A DNA stretch of 64,000 nucleotides from Halodesulfovibrio marinisediminis DSM 17456 (GTDB lineage: Bacteria; Desulfobacterota; Desulfovibrionia; Desulfovibrionales; Desulfovibrionaceae), in assembly GCF_900129975.1 (NCBI RefSeq), contig NZ_FSRG01000003.1, positions 546,997-610,996 of the forward strand, written 5' to 3'. The first letter of the stretch is position 1. Each line of letters starts with the position of its first letter. The position numbers and the translations under genes are program-made. Below the pieces are notes generated by a model. That model saw only the letters and a list, made by a program, of their open reading frames with translations. It searched no databases and was not told where the DNA came from. Below are positions 17,464 through 24,584 of the stretch, in pieces.

Positions 17464-19476
17464 CTATTCCGCAAAAACATGCGGCAGCACATCATCCAGC
17501 GAAGATACAAAATGCAGATCAACAGCTGTTACAACTTCTTCGTCCATCGCCAATACCTGTTGTTTGCTCCATTCAGGGAGGATAATCTGCTTCATTCCCG
17601 CTTGCTGCGCCGCAAGAATTTTTTCTCGTAATCCGCCAACAGGCAGCAGCCTGCCGCTGAGAGTAAACTCGCCTGTCATGGCAACATTACCCCGTAATGG
17701 TCTATTCACAAGTAATGAAAGTAGTGCAGTAACAATTGTTATGCCTGCCGATGCGCCATCCTTAGATATATCCCCTGCCGGAATGTGAACATGAATGTCG
17801 TGTGTCGAAAATAATTCGTCTTCAATAGAATAATGTTGTGCATTGCTCCGTAAAAAGCTGAGAGCAGTCTGGGCAGATTCTTTTAACACATCTCCCAGTG
17901 AACCAGTCATAATAAGCTGTCCACTGCCTTTCATCTTTGCCGTTTCAATATAGATAACCTGCCCGCCTGATTCACTCCATACAAGCCCTGCAACAACTCC
18001 CACACGTGGTGTTGCCATGGCTGCTTCGCTGACGAATCGGGTATCACCGAGTAAGTCAAAAATATCGCTTTTATCTATTACTACAGGCTTTAGTGTTTCA
18101 CCTTGCAGTATACGTAAATTTACTTTGCGGCATACATTACCAATTTCCCTGTTTATACTCCGCAAACCTGCGTCTCGAGTATATCCGGTAATGAGCGCGG
18201 ACATACCATCAGCGGTGAATGAAATATCATTATCTGCAAAGCCTATTGCCTGCATTTGACGCGGCAAGAGATACTCCAGTCCTATGTGCACTTTTTCTGA
18301 CAATGTGTAGCAGGAGAACGGAATAATCTCCATGCGGTCACGCAACGGTGCAGGAAGACGGTCCACCATATTGGCGGTGGTGATGAACATGACTCTGGAA
18401 AGATCGAACGGTACATCCAGATAGTAGTCGAGGAATTGTCTGTTTTGCTCCGGATCAAGAATTTCAAGGAGCACAGAGGCGGGATCACCTCTAAAGTCCT
18501 GTCCAATCTTGTCAATTTCATCGAGCATAAAGACAGGGTTGTTTACACCTGCTTTATTCAGTTCTGTAATGATTCTTCCTGTCATAGCACCTACATACGT
18601 TCGCCTATGACCGCGTAACTCAGCTTCATCTCGCATTCCTGCTAAAGAAAGGCGGATGAACTTTCGTCCGAGCGCATTGGCAACTGACTTACCAATAGAG
18701 GTCTTACCGGTTCCCGGAGGGCCCGAAAAGCATAGGATGGGGCCTGAAACTGAGCAGGCATGCTTTTTCTGATCAAGAATATCTTTAACGGTTACCTTGA
18801 GCACTTCCAGATTAAGAGGCTTTGGCAAATAATGAACCGCACCTTTTTGCAGAGCGCTTATTGCATTATCCACTGTTGCGTAGCCGGTAACAATCAGTAG
18901 CTTTGTGTCCGGCCATGATGTCTGCACCTTGTCCAGCAGTTCCAACCCATCCATCTGCTGCATCTTCAAGTCTGTTACAATGCAATCAACTTTTCTGTTT
19001 TCCAAAATATGGACAGCTTCTTTCCCGTTTGCAGCTTTAAGGATATCACATGACAGCTTGCTCAGCGCATATGCGATATTATCTCGGGATATTTCCTCAT
19101 CATCCACAACGAGTACCACACTTTTGCGCACATGATGATTGATGTTGGAGGCAAGGTATTCAAGAATTCTTTGCTTTACTGCAGCAAGCCCGAGATGCTC
19201 CTGCTGCAGTACCGCTACGGCATTTTCAATATCCAGATTATCTTGAGACGACTCTTTCCATGGCAACGACAGCAACAACTCAACGTATGTAACGCCTACG
19301 CCAAACTCGGCTACCGAAGGATCAATCCTGTCGAGCTTAGCGATCTCGTCCAATGCGACCCTTCGGATATTTTCCGGCAAATCAGCCGCTTCTATAGAGT
19401 TACGCAATGTCTCTTGTGTGCTCGCTGGAACTTCCCGTTCTTCTGCTGTCTCTTCAAACCTGCTGAAAAATCCCAT
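17464..19476 (-). CDS. Lon-type ATP-dependent protease with an inserted response-regulator receiver domain
   Basis: A 670-residue protein joining two systems. Residues 1-118 are a shortened Lon N-terminal part ending in ELLLSLPWKE and IENAVAVL, KQRILEYLA. Residues about 119-240 are a complete receiver: acidic pair D125/D126, phosphoacceptor D169 in TDLKM, T197 in TGYAT and K219 in LPKP. Lon then resumes at GPILCFSGPPGTGKT: Walker A 252-259, Walker B FMLDEID 316-322, and the protease dyad S576 (GASAG) and K619 (REKIL). In ordinary Lon, KQRILEYLA and GPILC are almost adjacent, so the receiver occupies that linker. The ATG at 19476 has GAGG 5 bases upstream; a TTG 66 bases earlier is possible. 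The gene is convergent with the regulator gene. Confidence 0.9.
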   Translation of the reverse strand: MGFFSRFEETAEEREVPASTQETLRNSIEAADLPENIRRVALDEIAKLDRIDPSVAEFGVGVTYVELLLSLPWKESSQDNLDIENAVAVLQQEHLGLAAVKQRILEYLASNINHHVRKSVVLVVDDEEISRDNIAYALSKLSCDILKAANGKEAVHILENRKVDCIVTDLKMQQMDGLELLDKVQTSWPDTKLLIVTGYATVDNAISALQKGAVHYLPKPLNLEVLKVTVKDILDQKKHACSVSGPILCFSGPPGTGKTSIGKSVANALGRKFIRLSLAGMRDEAELRGHRRTYVGAMTGRIITELNKAGVNNPVFMLDEIDKIGQDFRGDPASVLLEILDPEQNRQFLDYYLDVPFDLSRVMFITTANMVDRLPAPLRDRMEIIPFSCYTLSEKVHIGLEYLLPRQMQAIGFADNDISFTADGMSALITGYTRDAGLRSINREIGNVCRKVNLRILQGETLKPVVIDKSDIFDLLGDTRFVSEAAMATPRVGVVAGLVWSESGGQVIYIETAKMKGSGQLIMTGSLGDVLKESAQTALSFLRSNAQHYSIEDELFSTHDIHVHIPAGDISKDGASAGITIVTALLSLLVNRPLRGNVAMTGEFTLSGRLLPVGGLREKILAAQQAGMKQIILPEWSKQQVLAMDEEVVTAVDLHFVSSLDDVLPHVFAE

Positions 19477-19592
19477 AATAACCTCTTTTTTCTTACTATA
19501 CTCCTTTGTGGCAACTGGTTCTAGCTGTAATTGCTGCTGCAATATGAATCACTTCTCCTTTGATTTATCCACCTTTTCACCTCAAGTGCTGT

Positions 19593-19627
19593 AAAATGCA
19601 GCGGGTTTTTTAAAAACGCTGCATTTT
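19593..19627. promoter_or_regulatory. Perfect 11-bp palindrome, candidate enhancer for the sigma-54 promoter
   Basis: AAAATGCAGCG and CGCTGCATTTT are exact inverted repeats separated by 13 bases. The centre is about 90 bases upstream of the -24 element at 19697, a usual distance for NtrC-family activator sites. A terminator role is less likely because no gene ends here: the flanking genes diverge. Confidence 0.5.
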
Positions 19628-19696
19628 GAATCAGTTATGCTTTTATGCCTTTCTGTTTTTCAAGATTTTATCCTTTCTTTTCAGCGCGTTATAGAA

Positions 19697-19712
19697 TGGC
19701 ACGTTCTCTGCT
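19697..19712 (+). promoter_or_regulatory. Sigma-54 (-24/-12) promoter of the 19758-22301 operon
   Basis: TGGCACGTTCTCTGCT matches the consensus TGGCACG-N4-TTGCW at all positions but one, with exact GG-to-GC spacing. Transcription would begin near 19724, some 34 bases before the first gene. The nearby NtrC-type regulator is the obvious activator. Confidence 0.85.
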
Positions 19713-19757
19713 AATGGTAAAAAAAGGCATCATGCCAATCTATTTGCAGGAATTAAT

Positions 19758-20246
19758 ATGAATATACTGGATATGTTGGGAACCATCTCCACAGCTGCAA
19801 CCTTTGCACAGGCTGGGGATGTAGATACCGCGCTACACATCATGAGTCAGGGCAAATCTGAAAAGAAAATCGTAGTTGCCTACGAAAGCGCGGAAAAAGA
19901 ACGGGAAGCAATTCGTGCAGCAATACCGCTTGCAGAAAGACTTAATAGCTCCCTGCTTTTCGCAAGAATTGTGCACTTACCCGCAGGTAGTGCATTAAAG
20001 AAAAATTTGATTGAGGGATCTCAATCATCCTTCAAACAAGCATTTCATGAGGAGGTCGAAAAAATAAACATTCCGGCAGAGACCATGAACGTGAAACACA
20101 TTGTTACGTCAGATGAGTTTTATTCAGCAGTTAACGGCATCTGTCGGGAACTGAAAGAATTGCAGTTCGCAATTCTCCAACCTAACTCAATAAAGTCATC
20201 ACAATTACACATTGGAGTTCCGTTCTATTTTCTGTCGCAAGCTTAG
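19758..20246 (+). CDS. UspA-like protein of unknown function
   Basis: First gene of the sigma-54-driven operon, 162 residues, no signal peptide. From about residue 36 (KKIVVAYESAEKEREAIRAA then LAERLNSSLLFARIV) it follows the strand-helix-strand pattern of universal stress proteins, but I see no ATP-binding GxxG. The first 25 residues are a separate short module that aligns without gaps to the start of the 55-residue protein encoded next (shared D5, L7, A13, F16-A17, G20-D21, T24-A25). AGGA lies 6 bases before the ATG. Function not established. Confidence 0.75.
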   Translation: MNILDMLGTISTAATFAQAGDVDTALHIMSQGKSEKKIVVAYESAEKEREAIRAAIPLAERLNSSLLFARIVHLPAGSALKKNLIEGSQSSFKQAFHEEVEKINIPAETMNVKHIVTSDEFYSAVNGICRELKELQFAILQPNSIKSSQLHIGVPFYFLSQA

Positions 20247-20276
20247 CCCTGAAAGCAGTGGCTAAAGGAGTAGGTC

Positions 20277-20444
20277 ATGAGCTTATTCGACAGATTGGAA
20301 AAACTATTCATGGCTGTGGCATTTGCTGAAGGCGGAGATAAGCGCACCGCCCAATTTTGGGTCAAACATCGTGGTACTGCAGGAAAACAGAAGCGTTGGC
20401 AGGCGACTGATAATTCCCGCAAAAGACCCCAGATTCGTATGTAG
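20277..20444 (+). CDS. Small 55-residue protein of unknown function
   Basis: Encodes MSLFDRLEKLFMAVAFAEGG followed by DKRTAQFWVKHRG and a basic tail ending RPQIRM. AAAGGAG sits 6 bases before the ATG, and the gene fills the gap between two operon genes, which supports its being real. The N-terminal 25 residues match the start of the preceding protein at 10 positions without gaps. The very basic C-terminus (about residues 35-55) could bind nucleic acid or membrane surfaces. No known domain is recognised. Confidence 0.72.
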   Translation: MSLFDRLEKLFMAVAFAEGGDKRTAQFWVKHRGTAGKQKRWQATDNSRKRPQIRM

Positions 20445-20476
20445 TCACAGATGAAGTAAAGAGGAGGAAGTAAGGA

Positions 20477-20785
20477 ATGGATACCACCCAGAATAGAAAG
20501 AAAAAAGCAGCAGTTAGTGCAGTGTTGTTCGGCGCAGCAAGTATTGGGCTGTACACCGCTGTATATATGTTTGCAAACCCTATGGTGCAGTTGTTCTCTA
20601 AAGGCGGCGCATACTGTCTGCTGCCTGTTTCCACTGTTTTCTTGTTTTCATACGTTCATGGCAACTTTGCCAGTAACGTATGGACAGCCCTTGGCATTGA
20701 AGCTTCTTCATCAGCACAGAAACAGGACAAAGCAAGTGCTACTAAGCGTCAGGATACACGTCCTCGTGCGACCTTACAGGCTTAA
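20477..20785 (+). CDS. Small integral membrane protein
   Basis: 102 residues with a short basic N-terminus, two predicted membrane helices (about residues 12-32 and 44-60, AVSAVLFGAASIGLYTAVYM and YCLLPVSTVFLFSYV), then a polar, charged C-terminal tail. GAGGAGGAAGTAAGGA precedes the ATG. It sits 24 bases before the TSUP exporter gene and is likely an accessory of it. No family recognised. Confidence 0.75.
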   Translation: MDTTQNRKKKAAVSAVLFGAASIGLYTAVYMFANPMVQLFSKGGAYCLLPVSTVFLFSYVHGNFASNVWTALGIEASSSAQKQDKASATKRQDTRPRATLQA

Positions 20786-20809
20786 TCAAGATTACTTAGG
20801 AGATATCAC

Positions 20810-21877
20810 ATGCATGACGTGTTATTAGATGGTGCCCGTTTTGTTGACCTGTCTATGACAGGGGTACTTTTCATGTTCTTTGTTGGGTTTGTAGGCGGCC
20901 TTGTGAGCGGTTTTATCGGCTCCGGCGGTGCTTTTGTTCTGACACCGGGTATGATGAGTCTTGGTGTTCCTGGACCTGTGGCTGTGGCAAGTAACATGTG
21001 CCACAAGTTTCCTAAGGCTCTTGTAGGCGCACTTAAGCGTTATAAGTATGGTCAGGTGGACATCAAAATGGGACTCATTGTTGGTGTATCCGCTGAAGTC
21101 GGTGTTCAGATAGGTATTCAAATTCAGAAGTTTATCCTAGAACAATGGGGACAGGCTGGTTCCAACCTCTACGTTTCTCTGGCATTTGTATTTGTTCTGG
21201 TAACTGTAGGCGGCTTTGTTATGAAAGATGCTGTTTCTACAAAGCGTAACGGCGGCGAAGAACAGGTTACCAACATTGCCAAAAAGCTTCAGTCTATCAA
21301 TCTGTGGCCAATGGTGAACTTTAAGGCAAGTAACATTCGAATTTCTTTCTGGTTCACAGCTCCTGTTGGCTTTGCCGCTGGTCTGCTTGCAGCAACTATC
21401 GCTGTTGGCGGTTTCGCCGGTGTTCCGGGTATGATCTACCTTATTGGCATGTCCAGTCTTATGGCTTCTGCAACTGAGCTTGTAGTTGCATTCGTAATGG
21501 GGCTTGGCGGCACTCTTATTTGGGCATTCTACGGAATGGTTGATATTCGCCTTACACTCATCATTCTTGCAGGCTCTCTTTTTGGTGTGCAACTTGGCGC
21601 TATCGGCACTACCTACGTAAAAGATTACGTAATCAAATACGTAATGGCTACCATCATGCTCATCGTAGCATTCAGCCGCGGTCTGGCTATTCCGAAATAT
21701 CTCCAGCAGCTTAACACCATCAATTGGGATGCTTCCCTTATTTCCAGCATGAGTAAAGCCAGTTTTGGGCTCATGTGCTTTGCCCTTGGGGTCGGTGCTT
21801 TCATTATCCTGAAAGCAATGGTTGTTGGGCGCCGTAAAGAACGCAAAATGCAACAAGCTGCTCAAGCAGTACAATAA
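20810..21877 (+). CDS. TSUP (TauE/SafE) family membrane transporter
   Basis: A 355-residue exporter of the sulfite exporter TauE/SafE type, moving sulfur-containing or other small anions across the inner membrane. It shows the two-fold repeat of the family: GFVGGLVSGFIGSGGAFVLTP near residue 30 and GFAAGLLAATIAVGGFAGVP near residue 190, each with the glycine-rich half-helix. About eight membrane helices are predicted, with a long hydrophilic loop between repeats. AGGAG stands 7 bases before the ATG. In a sulfate reducer, sulfite, thiosulfate or sulfonates are plausible substrates, but this is not shown. Confidence 0.87.
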   Translation: MHDVLLDGARFVDLSMTGVLFMFFVGFVGGLVSGFIGSGGAFVLTPGMMSLGVPGPVAVASNMCHKFPKALVGALKRYKYGQVDIKMGLIVGVSAEVGVQIGIQIQKFILEQWGQAGSNLYVSLAFVFVLVTVGGFVMKDAVSTKRNGGEEQVTNIAKKLQSINLWPMVNFKASNIRISFWFTAPVGFAAGLLAATIAVGGFAGVPGMIYLIGMSSLMASATELVVAFVMGLGGTLIWAFYGMVDIRLTLIILAGSLFGVQLGAIGTTYVKDYVIKYVMATIMLIVAFSRGLAIPKYLQQLNTINWDASLISSMSKASFGLMCFALGVGAFIILKAMVVGRRKERKMQQAAQAVQ

Positions 21878-21883
21878 ATGAAC

Positions 21884-21917
21884 CAGGGGGCATCATAGTA
21901 GCCTTTGATGCCCTCTG
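21884..21917 (+). other. Intercistronic stem-loop after the TSUP gene
   Basis: CAGGGGGCATCA and TGATGCCCTCTG pair at 11 of 12 positions around a 10-base loop, with no T tract. It more likely protects the upstream mRNA or lowers downstream expression than terminates fully. Confidence 0.5.
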
Positions 21918-21953
21918 ATTTCCCATAAGAAACGATTAACAAAAGGGTATCCT

Positions 21954-22301
21954 ATGGAAAAAAACATCAATGTGATTGCCCAATCTCAGTGTCTTTCAAG
22001 TGAGTTGCACGAAGAATTCTCCCCGCAACCTGTGGTAAACTATCAATTTGTGCTTTCATCCACAGGCGGACTCATAAACCCGAATCTGCTTGTGTGCGAT
22101 ACAGACGAGTTTACCGTGGGAGATCTTCTGAGCAGCAAAGAAGGAAAAGAAAAGTTTGTGGTAATGGACATTGATACAGGTAGTGCTCTTATCACCCTTG
22201 AATATGCAAAAAATGCATATGTAAAAATATTGTTTCTGTTGGTGCTTCTTATAGGATGCTGGTTTCCGGTCTCATATATTTTTGAAAGAATTTTCAGTTA
22301 A
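21954..22301 (+). CDS. Hypothetical tail-anchored protein
   Basis: 115 residues, soluble for the first 90 and ending in one strongly hydrophobic helix (about 88-108, VKILFLLVLLIGCWFPVSYIF), so probably anchored in the inner membrane with the bulk in the cytoplasm. AAGGG lies 6 bases before the ATG. Last gene of the sigma-54 operon, followed by a clear terminator. No family recognised. Confidence 0.68.
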   Translation: MEKNINVIAQSQCLSSELHEEFSPQPVVNYQFVLSSTGGLINPNLLVCDTDEFTVGDLLSSKEGKEKFVVMDIDTGSALITLEYAKNAYVKILFLLVLLIGCWFPVSYIFERIFS

Positions 22302-22343
22302 TCGCATACAGTGCGTTCCGTATTATCGCAGTGCTTCTGCGAT

Positions 22344-22380
22344 GGCTCCGCCTTTTTGGGAAGGGCGGAGCCTTTTCTTT
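22344..22380 (+). terminator. Rho-independent terminator of the sigma-54 operon
   Basis: GGCTCCGCC and GGCGGAGCC form a perfect 9-bp stem followed by TTTTCTTT. Confidence 0.9.
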
Positions 22381-22429
22381 ACACTGACTTTCAGTCCATT
22401 TCTTAGCTAATATTTTAAATTGGATGTTG

Positions 22430-22466
22430 AAAAAGCTCTAACGATTAATCGCTAGAGCTTTTTTTA
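22430..22466. terminator. Bidirectional terminator between convergent genes
   Basis: AAAAAGCTCTA and TAGAGCTTTTT flank a loop that is itself self-complementary (CGATTAATCG). T tracts occur on both strands, so it can serve the operon from the left and the DsrE-like gene from the right. Confidence 0.85.
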
Positions 22467-22562
22467 TGCTTATCTACCGCTTTGTTCTCAAGAAATCGAA
22501 ACGTTGGGTTTAACTAGCGTAAGGTGTGGGTTTGTATTTTCTTACAACATCAAACGGTTGTT

Positions 22563-23072
22563 CTAGAAAATTGGTACAAGTCCATAACCTTTAGCTTGAT
22601 ATCCAATAAGTGAGGTAAATCCGTTTCCGACTAGGCTAAGTCCCGGAAGCAGCTTTTCGTTCGGCACTTTGAAAAAGTTTGTTGCAATAACACATACTTC
22701 TTGTCGTACGCCAAGTTCTTTAAGCGCTTTAACCGAAGAAGCAATGGACTGTAGTACTGGTTTAATCTCCTTAGCTTCTTCAGCAGGTTCAGTGGTAAGG
22801 AAACGTACCGTCGCGCCAACAAATACAAGAATAAAATCTGGCTTAACACCTTGAGCAGCCATGCTCTGGTGGGTTGATTTAATTATTTCAAGGTAAAGAG
22901 CTGTTTTTTGGGGATTATCCAAGCTTATTAAATATACCCCTTTCCCTTCTTTAATTCCTGACAGGGCAACTGAGTCGTTGATCTCGGCTGCATTAGCGTT
23001 AGTACCGAGAGCTAGAAAAATTAGCATGAGTAAAGTGGAAAGATATTTTTGTACGAGGGGAAGTGATTTCAT
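22563..23072 (-). CDS. Secreted DsrE-like protein
   Basis: 169 residues with a signal peptide (MKSLPLVQKYLSTLLMLIFL, cleavage probably after ANA). The mature part resembles the DsrE/DsrF fold: GVYLISLDNPQKTALYLEII, DFILVFVGATVRFLT, then LGVRQEVCVIATNFF with a single conserved-looking cysteine. Cytoplasmic DsrE proteins carry sulfur; exported versions are poorly understood. GGAG stands 8 bases before the ATG at 23072. It lies 25 bases after the TetR gene on the same strand, so the two probably form an operon. Confidence 0.75.
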   Translation of the reverse strand: MKSLPLVQKYLSTLLMLIFLALGTNANAAEINDSVALSGIKEGKGVYLISLDNPQKTALYLEIIKSTHQSMAAQGVKPDFILVFVGATVRFLTTEPAEEAKEIKPVLQSIASSVKALKELGVRQEVCVIATNFFKVPNEKLLPGLSLVGNGFTSLIGYQAKGYGLVPIF

Positions 23073-23097
23073 TTTATGATCTCCAGTTGTGTGCATA

Positions 23098-23688
23098 TTA
23101 TTTAGAGTCTAGGAATAGAAACAATTTTAGATTGTTGAATGATTCGCTAAGTGCTCGATTATTTTTGTTAAGCCTGTCTAGCATGATTGCCCCTTCAGTC
23201 ACGGCAACCATGTGTCGTGCTAAGCTATCTGCACTAATGTCGTTGCGAACAATTCCGGCCAGCTGGGCTTCTTCAACCACATTACGCAGACGGATAATCC
23301 AGTCTTCAAAGACTGCTGCAACAAATGATGCAAATCGTTCGTCAGTATCCCCCATCTCCAAAGCTGTGTTGCCGAATATGCAGCCACCAACAAGCCCTTT
23401 TTCTTGTTGCCAGTTTAATAAAGACGAAAAGTAACGATTGAGGGCTTCTTGTGGATTCGGGCTAGATAGGGCGTTATCTAAAAAGCTAGAAAGTTCAATA
23501 CGGGCACGTTCGAGAGCTGCAAGAGCGATCTCATTCTTGTTTGCAAAATGAAAGTAAAGCGCTCCCTTTTTTAAGTTGGTTGCTGCGAGAATATCACTGA
23601 GACTAGTTGTCTGAAATCCTTGTTTTTGAAAAAGTCGAGCAGCTTCAACAAGAATACGCTCTCTAGTTTGGTCTCCCTTCCGTGTCAT
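23098..23688 (-). CDS. TetR-family transcriptional regulator
   Basis: 196 residues. The N-terminal TetR helix-turn-helix is clear: RERILVEAARLFQKQGFQTT, SLSDILAATNLKKGALYFHF, ANKNEIA. The C-terminal part (LVGGCIFGNTALEMGD, then LAGIVRNDISADSLARHMV) is of the AcrR/NemR-like class binding small organic or electrophilic ligands. GGAGG stands 5 bases before the ATG. A perfect 14-bp palindrome lies 18 bases upstream of the start, so it is very likely self-repressing and co-controls the secreted DsrE-like gene that follows. Confidence 0.9.
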   Translation of the reverse strand: MTRKGDQTRERILVEAARLFQKQGFQTTSLSDILAATNLKKGALYFHFANKNEIALAALERARIELSSFLDNALSSPNPQEALNRYFSSLLNWQQEKGLVGGCIFGNTALEMGDTDERFASFVAAVFEDWIIRLRNVVEEAQLAGIVRNDISADSLARHMVAVTEGAIMLDRLNKNNRALSESFNNLKLFLFLDSK

Positions 23689-23705
23689 ATTTACCTCCAA
23701 AAAAT

Positions 23706-23719
23706 ACCGACCGGTCGGT
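23706..23719. promoter_or_regulatory. Probable TetR operator
   Basis: ACCGACCGGTCGGT is an exact palindrome just upstream of the TetR gene's ribosome site, and of the form known for TetR-family operators. The T-rich and A-rich sequences on each side would make a promoter overlap likely. Confidence 0.75.
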
Positions 23720-24062
23720 TTTTTTAAAAGGTAGAGCCTCTCGTTTTTTTTGTCAATAAAAATGCACGGGCTCAGTGGTAGAAGACGATGATGGCTCTTT
23801 GGGGCTTAGCTTAACTACGATGGAATAAGGGGGGAGTTTACGTTGAGTAATAATGGGATGACGAGCAATGGAGACAATTGCAATGAAGGGTAAGTAGAGG
23901 CAACGGAAACAACAAAGCCACTAGTTGTTTCCGTTGCCTAAATTATACGTAAGTGGAAGAGCTTATGAGTAAAAAAAGACGTTTTGTCTGACTGCAACAC
24001 TTAATCTTAACTTGTTGGAGTTATACCAAAATTAAGTGTTAAGACACAGGGAGAACGTATAT
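23720..24062. other. Gene-free region with strong inverted repeats
   Basis: Holds a perfect 16-bp inverted repeat (23898-23913 with 23924-23939, arms AGGCAACGGAAACAAC and its complement) and a perfect 10-bp inverted repeat (AACACTTAAT at 23996 with ATTAAGTGTT at 24031). A short leftward stem followed by seven T bases at about 23970-23990 may terminate the DJ-1 gene. No coding sequence is seen. Confidence 0.55.
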
Positions 24063-24584
24063 TTACTTCGTTGCCTCTTCGATAATGGCGCGACAGAAAG
24101 CTGGCAGATCATCCGGTTTGCGGGAGGAAATCTGGTTTCGGTCTACAACGACTTCTTCGTTTACCCATTTAGCTCCTGCGTTCATTAGGTCGTCTTTAAT
24201 TCCAGGTGTAGAGGTGCAGGTAAAGCCTTTCATGATTCCTGCGGAGATCGGAATCCAGCCACCGTGGCAGATATGAGCAACAATTTTACCAGCTTCGAAA
24301 ATCTCACGGGTGAGTTCAAGAACTTTAGGATCACGTCTGAGCTGGTCAGGAGCAAAACCGCCTGCAACAACAAGAAGATCGAAATCAGTCGCCTGCTGAT
24401 CTGTGATAGCAGCTGTAGACTTGAATGGATAACCGTTTTTACCTTTGTAGACGGTGTCAGCCTCAGGACCTGCTACTACGACTTCCGCACCTTCTTCAAT
24501 CAGGCGATAGTATGGATACAGAAGCTCCATGTCTTCGAAAATATTATCTACAAACATCAAGACGCGTTGACCTTTCATTTTCAT
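24063..24584 (-). CDS. DJ-1/PfpI-family protein
   Basis: 173 residues, type-1 glutamine amidotransferase-like fold. The nucleophile elbow HICHGG puts the reactive cysteine at C106, followed by W. E17 in NIFEDMEL is the partner acidic residue of the family, and LLVVAGGFAPDQLR and WVNEEVVVDRNQISSRKPDDLP follow the PfpI/YhbO pattern. Members act as glyoxalases, deglycases or chaperones under stress. GGAGG stands 5 bases before this ATG; the frame stays open 39 codons upstream but without a ribosome site. Confidence 0.9.
   Translation of the reverse strand: MKMKGQRVLMFVDNIFEDMELLYPYYRLIEEGAEVVVAGPEADTVYKGKNGYPFKSTAAITDQQATDFDLLVVAGGFAPDQLRRDPKVLELTREIFEAGKIVAHICHGGWIPISAGIMKGFTCTSTPGIKDDLMNAGAKWVNEEVVVDRNQISSRKPDDLPAFCRAIIEEATK

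Noticed and set aside
21137-21874. A 245-codon open frame on the minus strand opposite the TSUP gene
   Set aside because: Its composition (many C, H, N, K) is typical of an antisense shadow of a membrane-protein gene, and no ribosome site precedes it.
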